NCBI GenBank assembly: GCA_037176725.1
Contig: JAZBRS010000049.1
Span: 14,402,001 to 14,466,000 of the forward strand
Length of the DNA stretch: 64,000 nt
Direction of reading: 5' to 3'
Source: Posidonia oceanica
Lineage: Eukaryota; Streptophyta; Magnoliopsida; Alismatales; Posidoniaceae
The translations under genes were made by a program, and so were the position numbers. Positions 1-11,200 of the stretch are shown piece by piece (position 1 is the stretch's first letter; the number at the start of each line of letters is the position of its first letter). The notes under the pieces were generated by a model. The model made no database searches and had not been told where the DNA came from. It saw only the letters and a list, made by a program, of their open reading frames with translations.

Positions 1-89
1 ACGATTTACCAAGAATGAAAATGTAGAAACTAATACGCTATTGGTAAATTTAGTTTCTATGAAAATGCTGCAGGTGTTTCACCCAAAAA

Positions 90-817
90 GCAACAAAGAC
101 AGATTGAGTTTACTTGCCACTTTTGCTTTGGTTTGTTCTGAAGATAATATAGCTTCTGTACCTAGACATACTTGGTAGATAGATTTTGGTGCTACTACTC
201 ACATAAGTGTGTCTATGCAGGGTTGCCTAAGTTGTCGAACACCAAGTGATGGTGAAAGACATATCTTTGTGGGTGACGGCAATAAAGTTGAAGTAGAAGC
301 AATTGGTCATTTTAGATTGTTATTACGAACTGGTTGTTATTTAGATTTGAAAGATACTTTTGTTATATCGTCTTTTAGGCGGAATTTAATTTTTATTTCT
401 GTATTGGACAAATCTGGTTATTCTTGTCTTCAAGGAAATGGAAAATTGAGTACTTTTCAGGATTCTAATCTTATTGGTACCGGTTCTTTGATTTATAATG
501 ACAATTTATATTTGTTAGATACAATAGCTTCTTATAATGAAACCTTGCATACTACATCTAGAGGTATAAAGCGAAAACTTAGTGAGGATTCCATAATGTT
601 ATGGTATAAGCGTTTAGGTCATATTTCTAAACAACGAATAGAGAGGCTTGTGTCAGATGGAATTCTTCCTTCTCTTAACTCAATAAATTTTCAAATTTGT
701 ATTGAGTGTATCAAAGGAAAACAAACAAATGTTAGAAGATTAGGTGCCAATAGACGTTCAGACGTCTTAGAACTAATACATACGGATATTTGTGGACCAA
801 TCCCTACGGCATCTTGA
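90..817 (+). pseudogene. copia protease and GAG-pre-integrase region, decayed
   Basis: The frame reads across the end of gag into an aspartic protease. At about 167-190 the expected W-I-D-S-G-A-T-T-H motif appears as W-stop-I-D-F-G-A-T-T-H: TGG has become TAG and the serine after the catalytic Asp is Phe, so the protease is dead. The pre-integrase zinc region follows, with WYKRLGHIS at about 602-628 (His ligand) and the Cys pair C-I-E-C at about 699-710. It ends in the start of the integrase core (LELIHTDICGPIPT). The open frame with a Met starts at 209, but that Met is internal to the original polyprotein. Confidence 0.85.
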
Positions 818-1500
818 AATTATCAACAATACTTTATTACGTTCATAGATGACTATTCACGTTATGGCTACCTATATCTTATTCATGAAAAATCACAGGG
901 CTTGGATGTGTTCAAATAATTTAAGGTTGAAGTTGAAAACCAACTTAACAAAAGAATTAAAGACATTAGATCTGACCGTAGTGGTGAGTACTACGGTAGA
1001 TATGACGGATCTAGTGAACAACGTCCTGGCCCGTTAGCCAAGTTCCTAGATGAATGTGGTATTATTTCTCAACATATCATGCTTGGTTCTCTAGCCATGA
1101 ATGGTGTTGCCGAGAGGCCCAATAGGACACTTAAGGACATGGTGAGGAGTATGATTAGTCATTCTACCTTACCAAAATCTCTCTGGAGTGAGGCACTTAA
1201 GTCTGCAGCTTACATTTTGAACAGAGTACTAACTAAGGCAGTGGTTAAAACCCCCTATGAATTATGGGTTGGGAAGAAACCCAGCATAAGGCATCTTCAT
1301 GTATGGGGTTGTTTAACTGAAGCTAGGTCTTATAAGCTTAATGAAAAGAAACTTGACTCTAAGACCATTAGCTGCTACTTTGTTGGATATTCTGAGAGGT
1401 CTAGGAGCTTTAAGTTTTATGATCCCACTATAAGATCATTTTTTGAGAAGGGTAATGCTAGGTTTCTTAAGAAATGTAGAGTTTGAGGGGGAAGATAAGA
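818..1500 (+). pseudogene. copia integrase core and C-terminus, frameshifted
   Basis: Continuation of the retroviral-type integrase. FITFIDDYSRYGYLYL is readable at about 834-882 (strand-transfer core). A frame change follows, the RSDRSGEYY block carrying the second catalytic Asp is near 967-993, and the third acidic residue is in [12 protein letters not shown] at about 1097-1132. The integrase tail (ILNRV, TPYELW, HVWGC) runs to about 1310, then [12 protein letters not shown] at 1369-1404. The frame is broken at least twice between 817 and 1079. Known function of the family is insertion of the cDNA into the genome; this copy cannot do so. Confidence 0.85.
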
Positions 1501-1663
1501 GTAGAGACATTGTCTTTGAAGAGGAATTTATTTCTCTTCCTATAGTTGCTATTAACGATTATCAGGAATTAATTTTTGACATTTTCAAGAGACAAATCTG
1601 GAGCAAGACATTGTTGATCCTCTTCTCATTCAAGTAGAACAAACTCAATCCCCTCAACAGCCA

Positions 1664-2034
1664 ATGCCACTTAGGAGGTCCACTAAAGAGAAGAGAAGTG
1701 CGATTTCAGATGATTATATCGTATTTCTCCAGGAACATCAAGTACATGATGACTTGATGAACGATGATCCAATCAACGTCCATCAAGCAATCAATAGTTC
1801 TGATTCTCAAAAGTGGATAAATACCATGAATGATGAGTTTAAATTCATGAAGGACAATGACATTTGGGATCTTGTCCCATTACCTGAAGGTGTGAAACCC
1901 ATTGGTTGCAAATGGATATTTAAAATCAAGAGGGAATTATTAGATAATGTGGAAAGATAAAAGGCTCGTCTTGTCGCTAATGGTTTTACTCAAAGGGAAG
2001 TCATTGACTATAAAGACACTTTCTCTCCGGTTTC
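1664..2034 (+). pseudogene. copia reverse transcriptase, N-terminal part only
   Basis: The linker is followed by the RT entry motif: W-I-N-T-M-N-D-E-F near 1815, then NDIWDLVPLPEG and the GCKWIFKIKRE block at about 1909-1935. A stop at 1958-1960 is followed in the same frame by ARLVANGFTQR and YKDTFSPVS, up to 2034. The catalytic YVDD part and RNase H are absent. The junction at 2034/2035 shows no LTR, TSD or poly-A, so it looks like a deletion or illegitimate recombination breakpoint. Confidence 0.85.
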
Positions 2035-2088
2035 AGCGATGGCGATGAGGGTGCTGTGTATGCGATGTTGGGGTGGTGCATGCGGTGC

Positions 2089-2555
2089 TGAGCACATAAT
2101 GCCGAGAAAGCGATCCTGGCCGTGCACTACCACGGGCATCATGCTGAGCAGGCAAACTGTAGAGAGTGTTGCGTTGCTGAGGAAGCTACCTCGAGCAGTA
2201 CGCGGAACCAAGGGGTTCGATTTCTAGGCATGCTATGCCGGGTGATGTGAAAGTGCAGGAAATAGTGATGACTGCACGGAGTATGACAACGCAATGAGGA
2301 TGCAATATAAACGCAATGTAATACAATGTAGTATGAATGCTGTTTAATGACATGCAATGTAATGCAGTTCCGAGCACGCAACGTTGAGAAAGCGATCCTA
2401 GCCGTGCACTCTCGCGGGTGTCACACTAAGCAGGCAAACTGCAGAGAGTATGCGGTGTTGAGGATGCCACCTTGAGCAATACGTGAAACCAGGGGTTCGA
2501 ATTCTAAGCGCGCAATGCCCGGGGTGAGGCGAAAATGCGATGCGAGTGATGACTC
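2089..2555. repeat. Two diverged copies of a ~180-bp repeat
   Basis: About 2089-2275 and 2370-2555 align by eye: both contain GAGAAAGCGATCCT, GCCGTGCACT, GCAGGCAAACTG, GGGGTTCGA and an AGTGATGACT stretch in the same order, with a period of about 280 bp. The tRNA B-box-like GGTTCGA in each copy is not accompanied by a tRNA fold. Confidence 0.7.
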
Positions 2556-2650
2556 TACTGTGGATATATGCTACGTGCGTGATGGCACGTAATGAGATGC
2601 TGTGATATGTAACAGAATGCTATGCGATGATGAGGGGCATGATAAGTTGT

Positions 2651-2881
2651 CGGACTCATCGCTGGATAGTTGAGGTTATCAGCCTAAGGAGTTAACGAAC
2701 TCACCATTGGATAGTTAGGGCTATCAGCCCGGGAGGAGTTAACAGACTCATCACTGGATAGTTAGGGCTATCAGCCCGAGAGGAGTTAACAGACTCATCA
2801 CTGGATAGTTAGGGCTATCAGCCCGAGAGGAGTTAACGGACTCATCACTAGATAGTTAGGGTTATCAGCCCGAGAGGATGA
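2651..2881. repeat. 47-bp tandem array, about 5 copies, hairpin-forming
   Basis: The unit contains GACTCATCACTGGATAGTTA followed by GGGCTATCAGCCCGAGAGGA and GTTAAC. Each unit has the inverted repeat GATAG-TTAGGG-CTATC. Related single units further right (about 3040-3065 and 3170-3245) carry GGTAG-TTAGGG-CTACC, so both arms changed together. Confidence 0.85.
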
Positions 2882-3429
2882 GACGATACCAAAGGGTAGC
2901 AAAGATGTCCCTGGTATCGAGGGCAATGACAGGCCAACGAGTCTAAGAGGGGTGATGACAAGTCGGACGACTTGTAACCATAGATGCAAAATGCAACGGG
3001 AATACCACACTCGAAGGTGTGGCAGAGGTCCGTAGACGCTCCTGTGATAGTTAGGGATGTCAGCCCAGATGTAGACGGGGATGTGATACGGTGGAAAAAA
3101 GATGGACAGCCGAAGCGTCCTTGGCATCGAGATACAAAATGGAGACAAAACTAACGTGCTTGCCAACTGAGTAGTTAGGGATACCAGCCCGATGCAGACA
3201 TTTTGACGGGCGTCAATTGGGTAGTTAGGGCTACCAGTCCGATGCAGGGACGATGAATGTAAGGGGTGCAAAGGGAGTGCGAAGCAGTGCGAGGAATGTA
3301 AGGAAATGCGATGCAAAGAGAATGCGGGGAATGCAATGGAAATGCGAGGAATGCAAGAAAAGTGCGGGGACCCACCGTGTTGGGGTGCTATGGTGGTGGG
3401 GAATGCAGGCAGATAGATGCAAGAGAGAA

Positions 3430-3740
3430 TGCAGGGACCCATCGTGGTGGGTGTGCAATGATCTCAGAGCGGGCATGCGATGTAACGCCACAAAGTGGCA
3501 AACAATGAACATTCCGGTCATCACGGACCACCCAACGCGGTAGGCGGCCCAAAAAACGGGTGACATGCAAGGGGAGAGAAAACGAGGAGAAAGCGAAGAC
3601 CCAACGTGATGGGTGTGCAATGGTCTCAACTCGTGCATGCGACACGACGGTGAGTCAAGATCATGTAGGTCATCACAGACCACCCAACGCAGTGGGCGGC
3701 CAAAACTGGAAAAGTGCAGAGCCTCTGAGCGAGGGTCATG
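3430..3740. repeat. Two diverged ~165-bp tandem units
   Basis: The phrases GGGTGTGCAATG, GCATGCGA, GGTCATCAC, GACCACCCAACGC and GGCGGCC recur in the same order at about 3447-3560 and 3610-3710. A third, poorer copy may begin near 3360. It is non-coding; frames over it are low-complexity. Confidence 0.65.
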
Positions 3741-4555
3741 CAAAAAGTGCTTGTCCTTGACTCCAATTTTCGAAAACAGGGAGAAAGGAAAGATAGATTA
3801 TTATGCTTATTATGTTTTTGCGGCTTCGGATTCAAAGCAGCTGTTCAGTGAGAGGATGCTTCTGCACTTCCTGATTCAGGAGTTCTCGATCCTCGAGCAA
3901 TGCCATATCGAGTTGTGGTTGGTGGCTTTCATTCTCACTCTTAGTTCGGGATGAGGCCTCAGCTTTGCGGGGTATAGCCTTTGGCTACATGTGGGTAGCA
4001 AAAACGTCAGGTGTAGCTTCGTAGACTCCGTCTTAATTCCTTGTGGACCGACTATCACTTTTGACGCTCTCGGCTTGATTCTTCTTTTCCCCTCATGAGT
4101 GACTAGATTCACATCTGACTTGCCAGGGAGGTGGATAGTTGATGCTTGACATCCTCTCGTTGCTGCTTGTTGTCCAAAGCCAGTTTTTTGGGATTATACA
4201 AATTTTTATGTGTTTTTGCATTTTACACATGTTTTTGGGTTTTTGTTGGTTTTGTGATTTTTATGGTTTTACGTTAGGAAAACATAAAAGTAAAAACAGG
4301 TGGAAAGGAAAAAGCATGTTTTTGGTTGTTTTTGCATATTTGATTTTTTGGTGTTTTTGTGTTTTCCAGGATGTAGGAAAATGAGATGCGATTACAGGGA
4401 AAGAAAATGCATGTTTTTGTAGTTTTGATGGATTTTATAATTTTTATGGTTTTTTTTTATAATGCGAGAAAATGCGAAAACAAAACTAAAGAAATGAAAA
4501 GACAATGCGGGAAACAAAAGAGAAGGTAAGAGGGACATACTTGTCAGCAACCTCA

Positions 4556-5556
4556 AGATGGAGGTGCTGGGTCCGCCCCAGAGCTGTTGGTGCTGTTGAC
4601 GTTGTTGGACCTGCTGATGGGTCTGCTGGAGCTGGTTGGCGGTGCCGTGGGGCCCGCTGAAGGCAGTGCTGGGAGCACTGGGGCTGCTGAGACTGATGGA
4701 GACATAAGTCCGGGCTGTGCTACCGTCGGGTCCATCGGTGTTGCTGCTGCTACCTCCTTGAGCGTCCCTCGGGTGAGCCGAGAAGGGAAAGGAGAGGATA
4801 TGGTGCCGATGGGAACGGAAGGATCCCTTGGGGCGGAGCTGGACTCAGAGAGGACAGGAGTGTGGGCGAAGACCCCCTAGGTTCCAGTATCTTCGAAGCC
4901 TGCAAGCTCGGAAGAGGAAGGATCGGCTACACTAGGGTGTGCCAGTGCTGGTGCAGGTGCCGCCTCCTGCGTGACAACATTGATGACCTTGCGATCAATC
5001 AAGCCCTGGATGATGTCCCGTAAAGTGACGTAGTTATCCATCGAGTGCCCTGTGGCTCGGTGGAAACTGCAGAACTGATTCGTGTTATGCCACTGCGGAG
5101 GGGGATTCGGTGACGGACGAACAGCCAGGAGTCTTAGGAGTGATTCAACCTGGGGAAAGATGACACTCAAAGGCTCGGCCAGAGGAGTGTAATCGCATTC
5201 GGCACGACGAGGTCGTCTTTGCCCCGGTTGGAGTCCTTGCCGAGCTGGTGCGACGTGATGCACTAGCTCGACGGTGGCAGTGTGTGCAAGACTATGTGCG
5301 TAATCTAGCGGAGTAGAGTCTGGTTGACTCACTACATTGGCAAGCTCTGTTGGAGATTTGACACATGCAACGGCGTGCTGCTCGGAGTAGCCGATGGCGG
5401 AGTCGTTGCTGCTGCTGCTGCGGCGATTGTTGCTGCAGGAGGTACTGGCCTGCCTAGCCAATGCAGAAAGTGCAGGGAAATTCCCACTTCGCAGCGAGCT
5501 TTACACGCAGGTACCAGCTTTAATCAGCGATGCATAACTAGTGACTGGTTGGATGC
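4556..5556 (-). pseudogene. Element D gag, C-terminal part with zinc-knuckle-like motif
   Basis: The - strand frame from about 5556 to 4877 carries a Ser/Asn-rich linker, then the Tat-type nucleocapsid motif CSFHRATGHSMDNY at about 5070-5030, followed by TLRDIIQGLIDRKVI. The last zinc ligand, normally Cys, is Tyr here, so zinc binding is probably lost. Gag would package element RNA in virus-like particles. The first stop after the domain is at 4877. A proline/serine-rich frame continues to about 4556. There is an in-frame stop just inside the right end (V-stop-S-S near 5505). Joined to the piece at 7229-7955 once the 5565-7220 insertion and one TSD copy are removed, the frame reads through. 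Confidence 0.8.
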
Positions 5557-5564
5557 ATAGTAGG

Positions 5565-7220
5565 TAGGCCTGGCAATGGGTCGGGTCTGGACCCAGGACC
5601 CGCGGGTCTGGACCCGTGAAGTATGGGTCTGGGTCCTGAAAATTAGACCCATGGATCCAGACCTGTCAGACCCGTACATTTACTGGGTCGGGTCTGGGTC
5701 TAAAATTACCTAGACCCGTGGACCCAGACTATATATTTACATTCTTATATTTACAACTATATATTTCTCTCAAGTCTCAATTCTCAAAGACTCAAAGTAA
5801 AGTCTCAAACCCTACATCTACAGCCGCCACCCCTGTGATTCTTTGGACTCCAAAGTCCAAACCCTACAGCCAGCCGCCACCCTCGTCCTCTGGCCTCCCA
5901 CTCTCCCCTCCGTGCTCTGCCCTCTCCGGCACCCCCGTCCTCCGTCCTCCCGCTCTCACCCCCGTCCTCCGCCCTCTCCACTCTCCGCTCTCCGGCACCG
6001 CCGTCCTCCGCCCTCTCCACTCTCCGGCACCGCCGTCCTCCGCCCTCTCCGCTCTCCGCCACCCCCGTCCTCTTCCAGGGTGTCGCCGGCGATGGGTGTT
6101 GCCATGATGGGTTGGCTATGTTGGTGCCAGCTGTTGGGTTCCATGACGGGGGGCTCGGTCTGTGGCTTGCACGACTGTGGCTTTGCACGGAGGGGGAGCT
6201 TGCTCGGTGGTGTCAGCCGTTGGATGCTCTGTTGTGGTGTTGCACGGTCGACGGGTTTGTGTATGGGGGTTCCCCTATTGGCTGCAGTGCTTGGCTGGCG
6301 GGCTTGCACGGGGTGATTCCAACGGTGGTGCTTGGCTGTGGGATGCTTGGCCGGCTGTGATGGGTCCCCACTTGTCTTTTTTTTTTTTTTGGCTCAAACC
6401 ACAGCAAAAGAATGCTCTTGATGATTTCTTTTTGTTTGCCATATACCATGCTACTGAAGATTTTGCTTTTCTTGCTATATATCCTGCCATGTCAATGAGT
6501 TTTCATGAGAATGCTGATTTCTTTTTTATTTGATCTGATTTACATGCTATGAACAAGCTGGTGTACACATGATTAGATCTGTGTTTTGCCTTCTTGAACT
6601 TTTGCTGGATTGAATGCCATCCTTGTCTGAATATTGATGTATGCCATGCTTGTTTTCTCATTTACTGATTTCCGCAACAGATTTGTAATTTCCGGCTTGA
6701 TGTAATGTGCCGTGAAAGAAAATGAGAAGTATCTCTGAAATAAGAAGATGCAGGGAGGAAGAACACGGTTACATCTATATTGCTTGGGAGAGAAGACCTC
6801 ATCTTTGAGAACAAGAGAGAAGGGATGTTATTTTAAATTTTAAATATAATTTGAGAATTTGGAGGATTTTTTTTCTCCAGTGGTCTTCAATGATTGCATG
6901 TTATGATTCTTTGTAGAAGTAACAACAGAGCAAAGAGGAATGCAGTAAAGTGTATGAGCAAGAAGGTTTGCATCAAACAACCATGTCAGAGAAAACATTA
7001 CATCATAGTCAAGCTATTAGAAATATTAAATACAGAAAAAATAATTTGGAGGACCCATTAGACCCAAGACCCGGACCCAGACCCATTATCTTCCTAGGTC
7101 TGGGTCTGGGTCCTAATTTTAGATTACGGGTCTAGACCCGGACCCGGACCCGTGAAAAATGATGGATTTGGGTCTGGGTATAGGTAGACCCGACCCAGAC
7201 CCAACCCGTTGCTAGGCCTA
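5565..7220. mobile_element. Non-autonomous hAT transposon, 1,656 bp
   Basis: Terminal inverted repeats: the left end starts TAGGCCTGGCAATGGGTCGG and the right end, reverse-complemented, starts TAGGCCTAGCAACGGGTTGG. Flanking 8-bp target duplications are ATAGTAGG (5557-5564) and ATAGCAGG (7221-7228), one mismatch, the size expected for hAT. Subterminal regions are packed with GGGTCTGG/GACCCG repeats on both sides, typical transposase-binding arrays. There is no transposase inside. The interior has a CT/CG-rich block (5880-6360) and AT-rich DNA (6370-7040), possibly captured host sequence. It is inserted in the gag of element D. Confidence 0.9.
5930..6075. repeat. ~33-bp tandem repeat inside the hAT
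   Basis: The phrase CCGTCCTCCGCCCTCTCC followed by a CTCTCCGGCAC block recurs about four times. It makes long but meaningless proline/serine-rich frames on both strands. Confidence 0.75.
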
Positions 7221-7228
7221 ATAGCAGG

Positions 7229-7955
7229 GCCCCAGTCACTGGTTGTGCCCCCTTGATGATCATCTCGATAGATTCCTCGTCGAAGGGTCTATCTCTGACT
7301 TGGGCAGCTAGGGAACGCCAGCGGCCGACATACTCCTCGAATGGCTAATGGGGCCTCTACCGGATGGCGACAAGATCCTCTCACTTGAGGATTAAGTCGA
7401 GATTGAAGGAGTACTGCTCGATGAACGCCTGGGAAAGATCCTCCCAAGTTTGGATCACAGCCATATCAAGGGAAGTGAACCACTTGAGCGTGGGGTCAAT
7501 CAGACTTTTCTGGAATAGGCGGATCAGGAGTCTTTCGTCAGTGTGGAGCTGAGCAAGGTTTCCGTAGTAGGCCCTCAGATGCGAGATGGGGCAGCCACTA
7601 CTATTGTACTTTTCGAATCTCGGGATGTGGAAGTTCGAAGGAAGTGTCGCCTCTGGAAAGTAGCAGAGGTCCCGGAATTGATAGGACTGGTGGTCTGTGC
7701 CTTGCACTTGACGAAGTGCTCTTTCTAGATCGCCCATCTTGGCAAGGAGGGCGTCTGAAGTCACTGCTGTTAAGACTGGTGCAGCTGAGGCAGGGGCAGC
7801 ATATGCCGTATGGGTCGCGCGAATGCACTCCTCCGGATCCACCATCACGCCACCTAGTGTCGAGGTGTGAGGGCAAGCATACCCGTGCAGGGGTGAAAGG
7901 TGTTGTGGCATGCATGCTGGGGTCTGAACCTGATGCAAAGGGGATGAATAGATAG
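7229..7955 (-). pseudogene. Element D gag, capsid region
   Basis: The - strand frame contains the retrotransposon-gag capsid fold signature: LERALRQVQGT, then IPRFEKYN, PISHLRAYYGNLAQL, LIRLFQKSL, LKWFTSLD, TWEDLSQAFIEQY (about 7655-7400). A stop after DLILK (about 7381) is followed, still in frame, by EEYVGRWRSLAAQVRDRPFD and EMIIKGAQPVTGALL, the usual C-terminal half of the domain, with two more stops. Its right edge is the TSD of element C and its left edge the TSD of the 1.66-kb hAT. The very similar capsid in element E (63060-63330) confirms the family. Confidence 0.85.
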
Positions 7956-7960
7956 TATGC

Positions 7961-9232
7961 TGATGTGAATTTTAATTAACCGCAAGTGCACGGTGTACTA
8001 TATAGTACGGATGCAAATACGGATCGATCCTATAGAGAATAGAGTTTCCAAACACAAAGATTACTTATCAGTTATTGAAAGGAGTTTGAGAGTGATGATG
8101 ATTAAGAACTAAAACTAGAAGATGTAATCAAATTAATTAAAACCTAGGGTTTTGAATCCATTTATGTAAAATAAATATGCATGATTAAATTCACTCTCTG
8201 TCTCTCTTCATGATCTAAATAGTTTAACTCAATGGTTCTTATCCTAACAAGCATAATCCATATGCAATGCACCATAGATTATCAAGTCCTAAGATAAAAT
8301 CACACAAATCAAACTAAATCAAATGATATACTTTAGATCTAAGATTATACACATGATCCCTAATTATTCTTCACTAAGCATAGATTAAAAAGATATAATC
8401 AATATTAATCTATCAAAGTTTATCGATATAATAGAGATTCATGCAATATACATCTAGTCTAAGTAATCATAACATTTAAGCATGAGAAGACAAATTGGAA
8501 CTTAATCACAACATATGAAATTACATAAACTTCATCTAAACCCTAGATCTAGAAACTTAGCCAAGCATGATAATGAAAAGCATCAAAATAAAAGATAAGG
8601 AAAGAGAAGAGCAAGACATAATTAAGATAAAAAATGAACTTGTATTAATAAAAACTAAGATTACAGAAAATGAACTTGAAGAACTCTAAAACAATGGAAG
8701 AAGAGAGTCTAAGCCTAAATGTGGAAGATGGAGGATCTCCTTAGATCTACACAAGGGGTCCCTTTTATAGGCTTACAAGGACTTAGTTATCACGGAGACA
8801 AATCCGGATAAAAATCCTAAAACTAAAATTCAAATACAGGATATTTCTAAGTGATCAAGGTAACAGCAAAAGACTGAGTCAACGTCTTCATATCCGGGCG
8901 CTTGGGAGGCACCGGATGCGCACTTGGGCGCCTGGGAGGCGTCCAAGTGGCCCTGGATTAGCTCTGACTTGGTCAATTCTGTTATCTTATCATCCTTCTC
9001 GTATTTACACACGTGGAAAAAGTGTATTTGACCTCTTACATGGATTTACATTTCTTTTATCCTTGGATTTGTATTTCTTTTTATCTTTTATTCTTTCTCT
9101 TCCTTCTTTTTCTCTTTTCTTTTCAGGTCCAAAGTTCTTGTAAAAATTGCACAAAATACCTCGAGTAATATTATTTACAAACAAAAAAGATAAATATGGG
9201 ACATAAAACATGTAAGAATAATGTGCTCATCA
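7961..9232 (-). repeat. Element C 3' LTR
   Basis: Starts TGATGTGAAT and ends GTGCTCATCA on the + strand, i.e. TG...CA. About 1,272 bp. The first ~970 bp differ from the other LTR at about 2 sites, the last ~300 bp at about 17 (counted by eye). It carries a GC-rich inverted-repeat module at 8895-8950. Confidence 0.95.
8895..8950 (-). promoter_or_regulatory. Inverted-repeat module in Athila LTR
   Basis: Blocks GGGCGCTTGGGAGGC and GGGCGCCTGGGAGGCGTCC lie 14 bp apart in an otherwise AT-rich LTR, 282-337 nt from the LTR start (9232, - strand). Position and paired GCGTCC-type arms match the modules in the Tat LTRs. Confidence 0.55.
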
Positions 9233-9250
9233 AATACCCCCATACCTATC
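9233..9250 (-). other. Element C polypurine tract
   Basis: On the - strand the sequence just before the 3' LTR is purine-rich (GGTATGGGGGTATT), the expected primer for plus-strand DNA synthesis. Confidence 0.7.
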
Positions 9251-9597
9251 TTTTGCTAGTCCTCGAGCAAAACTGACTCTAACAAAAGAAAAAAAAGAAA
9301 ATCCTAACTCACTTTCGCAGGAATTGCGATTACACTTAGCACGTGCAACAAGCCTTTAAACCCCTAGGTTGCCCTAGTAGACGAGTGATGTCTCGTGAGG
9401 GTTTGCAGCGGATCTACCCACAAAATCCCAGAAGAAATAGGAAAAATGGAAATAAAAATAAAGAAAGATAAAAATATTATTTACACTATTACTATCCACA
9501 ATATTTTAACAAGTCAGGAAGCTTCTAAACTACATTGAGTCTTTATTTTCCAGCTCTACCTAGCTAAATTATTACAGATAATTCCTAATTTTTTTAA

Positions 9598-9725
9598 AAA
9601 AAATGAAAAGACAGAAGATTCTAACTAAAGAAAATGAAAAGAAAAATTCAAGTCTAAGAAAACTTTTTTTTTTTAAATAAAAAATGAAAAGACAGAAGAT
9701 TCTAACTAAAGAAAATGAAAAGACA
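9598..9725. repeat. Duplicated A-rich block
   Basis: GAAAAGACAGAAGATTCTAA plus CTAAAGAAAATGAAAAG occurs twice with a period of about 80 bp, separated by A/T homopolymers. Non-coding. Confidence 0.8.
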
Positions 9726-9917
9726 CAAAGAAGACTCCCTCCATACCTAAACCATGCATTGTCCTCAATGTATGCAATAATTGATATGATCAATGAAATA
9801 CAATTAAAATTAGAACAATGATATCTGATTCGGGATAGAGTGATTCTACTGCTAAGAAAAGGAAAGTTATGTACATTTTATACATATTTACACCCTAAGT
9901 TCAATATCCTAGATAGC

Positions 9918-10872
9918 TCACATTCTTCTTCTCCCCGTTGGTCTACTAGAACTGGACCTTCTCAATTCCTCTAATTCAGCTCTTGTCCTCCTCACTTCCC
10001 TATGTATTCTTTGCATTCCCTCCCATACATGGTGGTTGAAATCACTCTGAGAATCAAATGAAGGGTCATCAGTCCAGAAAGTGTCTCTCTCCTCATTCTC
10101 ACTTGGGGGTGACTCAGCTCTAAAAATGTGTTCCTGAAGCATATGAGGCCCCCCATGGTGTACGAACAGTCAACCTATAGGAGTTAGACACAATTTCTAC
10201 TATTGCAATTTGTCGTCGTTCTTGGGACTCAAATGCAAATTGCTCAGGTGTCAAAAAGGTATTAACAATATCAGTGATTAAAATAGGTAAGGGCAGAGTT
10301 GACTTTCTTCTAGTTCTCTTTACCTGAGTAATTGAATCAAAAAGTCGACGTTAGAGACAAATCCTAGAATCCCTAGTCATCATCATGTAAACAATGTGAA
10401 GTGTAGGAATATACAATGATGAAATGTAAGAATCCCTTATAATATTATTCTGGACCCACCTACAAGCTGTGTAAACATTTTCATATAAGGTGGTTCCTTT
10501 AATTCCCCCATCTGAGGCAATAGAACAATTAGGTCCCATGTGTGGGAGATAATGTCCTAAATCCCTAGTGGGTAAATTCACAGGTGATATGGGGATTCCC
10601 ATGACTTGGGAAATTAATTCTAGGGTTACTTCAATATTTAGTCCCCACCACACCAAGTGAATTACCCCTCTATCTGGATCAACATTATTCTATTCAAAAC
10701 AATTATAAAATTCTTCAACTAAGTGGGGTACCCAATAATGATTGTTTGTGACATGCAATAAATAGTGATAGCCTCTAATTAAGATTTGTTCCCTAAAGAA
10801 ACTACCATAAGCACCAAAAATTTCATCAAAATTTTTCTCTGGAAACACTCCTCTCCTACCATTATCACCCAT
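9918..10872 (-). pseudogene. Element C post-pol ORF (Athila env-position ORF)
   Basis: Downstream of integrase, on the same strand, an ORF begins MGDNGRRGVFPEKNFDEIF (10872) and runs through WVPHLVEEFYNCFE to a stop, then in frame through VVWWGLNIEVTLELISQVMG to 10351. A Glu/Arg-rich coiled-coil-like tail with NHHVWEGMQRIHREVRRT lies at 9918-10142 in another frame. Athila-group elements carry an extra ORF here. The W-G-L-x-V-x-x-E-x-I pattern recalls the short 'putative plant transposon protein' family often annotated in such ORFs, but that match is from memory. No signal peptide or membrane span is evident, so I do not call it an envelope protein. Confidence 0.55.
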
Positions 10873-11000
10873 TTTTGCTAATTAATCACAAAAACGATAA
10901 TCACACAAAAAATTAACAGAAAACAGAAATTAATGGGTGCAGTAACTTACTACCCCCAAAGTAGGGGGGAATGACTTGACAGCCGCCGTTTCTGCCACAG

Positions 11001-11200
11001 ATCGGGTGCCTGGGAGGCGTCCGGCGGTTATTTCGGTGCCTTCTAGGCGTCCAAAACAGAGCGACCGGAGAAATCAAGCACAGAAGTCAGGAGATCTGAA
11101 ATGCTGAGCCCTATGCGAAGAAGAAAAACTGAAATACAGAGGAATGGGCGTTTGACGAGCGTCCAAAAACCTTTCCGACACCTGGTGGGCGTCCTTCCGG
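11001..11200 (-). promoter_or_regulatory. Two GCGTCC inverted-repeat modules between pol and the post-pol ORF
   Basis: At 11001-11054: GGGTGCCTGGGAGGCGTCCG ... GGTGCCTTCTAGGCGTCC. At 11145-11200: GGGCGTTTGACGAGCGTCC ... CACCTGGTGGGCGTCC. They lie 130-330 nt upstream of the 10872 start codon and repeat the motif of the C LTR. The surrounding 10873-11571 has no domain I can identify. Confidence 0.5.

Larger units (their letters stand above)
1..2034 (+). mobile_element. Ty1/copia retrotransposon fragment (pol)
   Basis: Remnant of a Ty1/copia element. Domain order is gag end, protease, pre-integrase zinc region, integrase and the start of reverse transcriptase, which is the copia order (integrase before RT). 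It begins before the window and stops abruptly inside the RT domain after the residues TFSPVS near 2034, where unrelated repeat DNA starts. No LTR is present in the window, so this is a truncated copy. At least two frameshifts and several stops make it non-functional. It resembles the large TNT1-94-like class of plant copia polyproteins. Confidence 0.9.
2035..4555. other. Repeat-rich non-coding stretch, probably the 3' part of element D
   Basis: No polyprotein domain is visible on either strand. Open frames here are by-products of repeats. The stretch holds a two-copy repeat (2089-2555), a 47-bp tandem array (2651-2881), a diverged two-unit repeat (3430-3740), and an AT-rich tract (4140-4545) dominated by TTTTTG runs. 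Tandem arrays between the coding region and the 3' LTR are common in Tat gypsy elements, and element D (- strand) would have its 3' end on this side, so I infer it belongs to D. No second D LTR is present. Confidence 0.5.

Noticed and set aside
2160..2520. tRNA B-box-like GGTTCGA sequences in the two-copy repeat
   Set aside because: No matching A-box at the right distance and no cloverleaf arms; the word is simply part of the repeat.
2798..3743. Long - strand frames rich in His/Cys/Pro
   Set aside because: They run across tandem repeats; periodic amino-acid patterns mirror the DNA repeat. No homology recognised.
5718..6316. Overlapping long frames on both strands in the 1.66-kb hAT
   Set aside because: They are by-products of the CT-rich tandem repeat; no domain and no codon bias.
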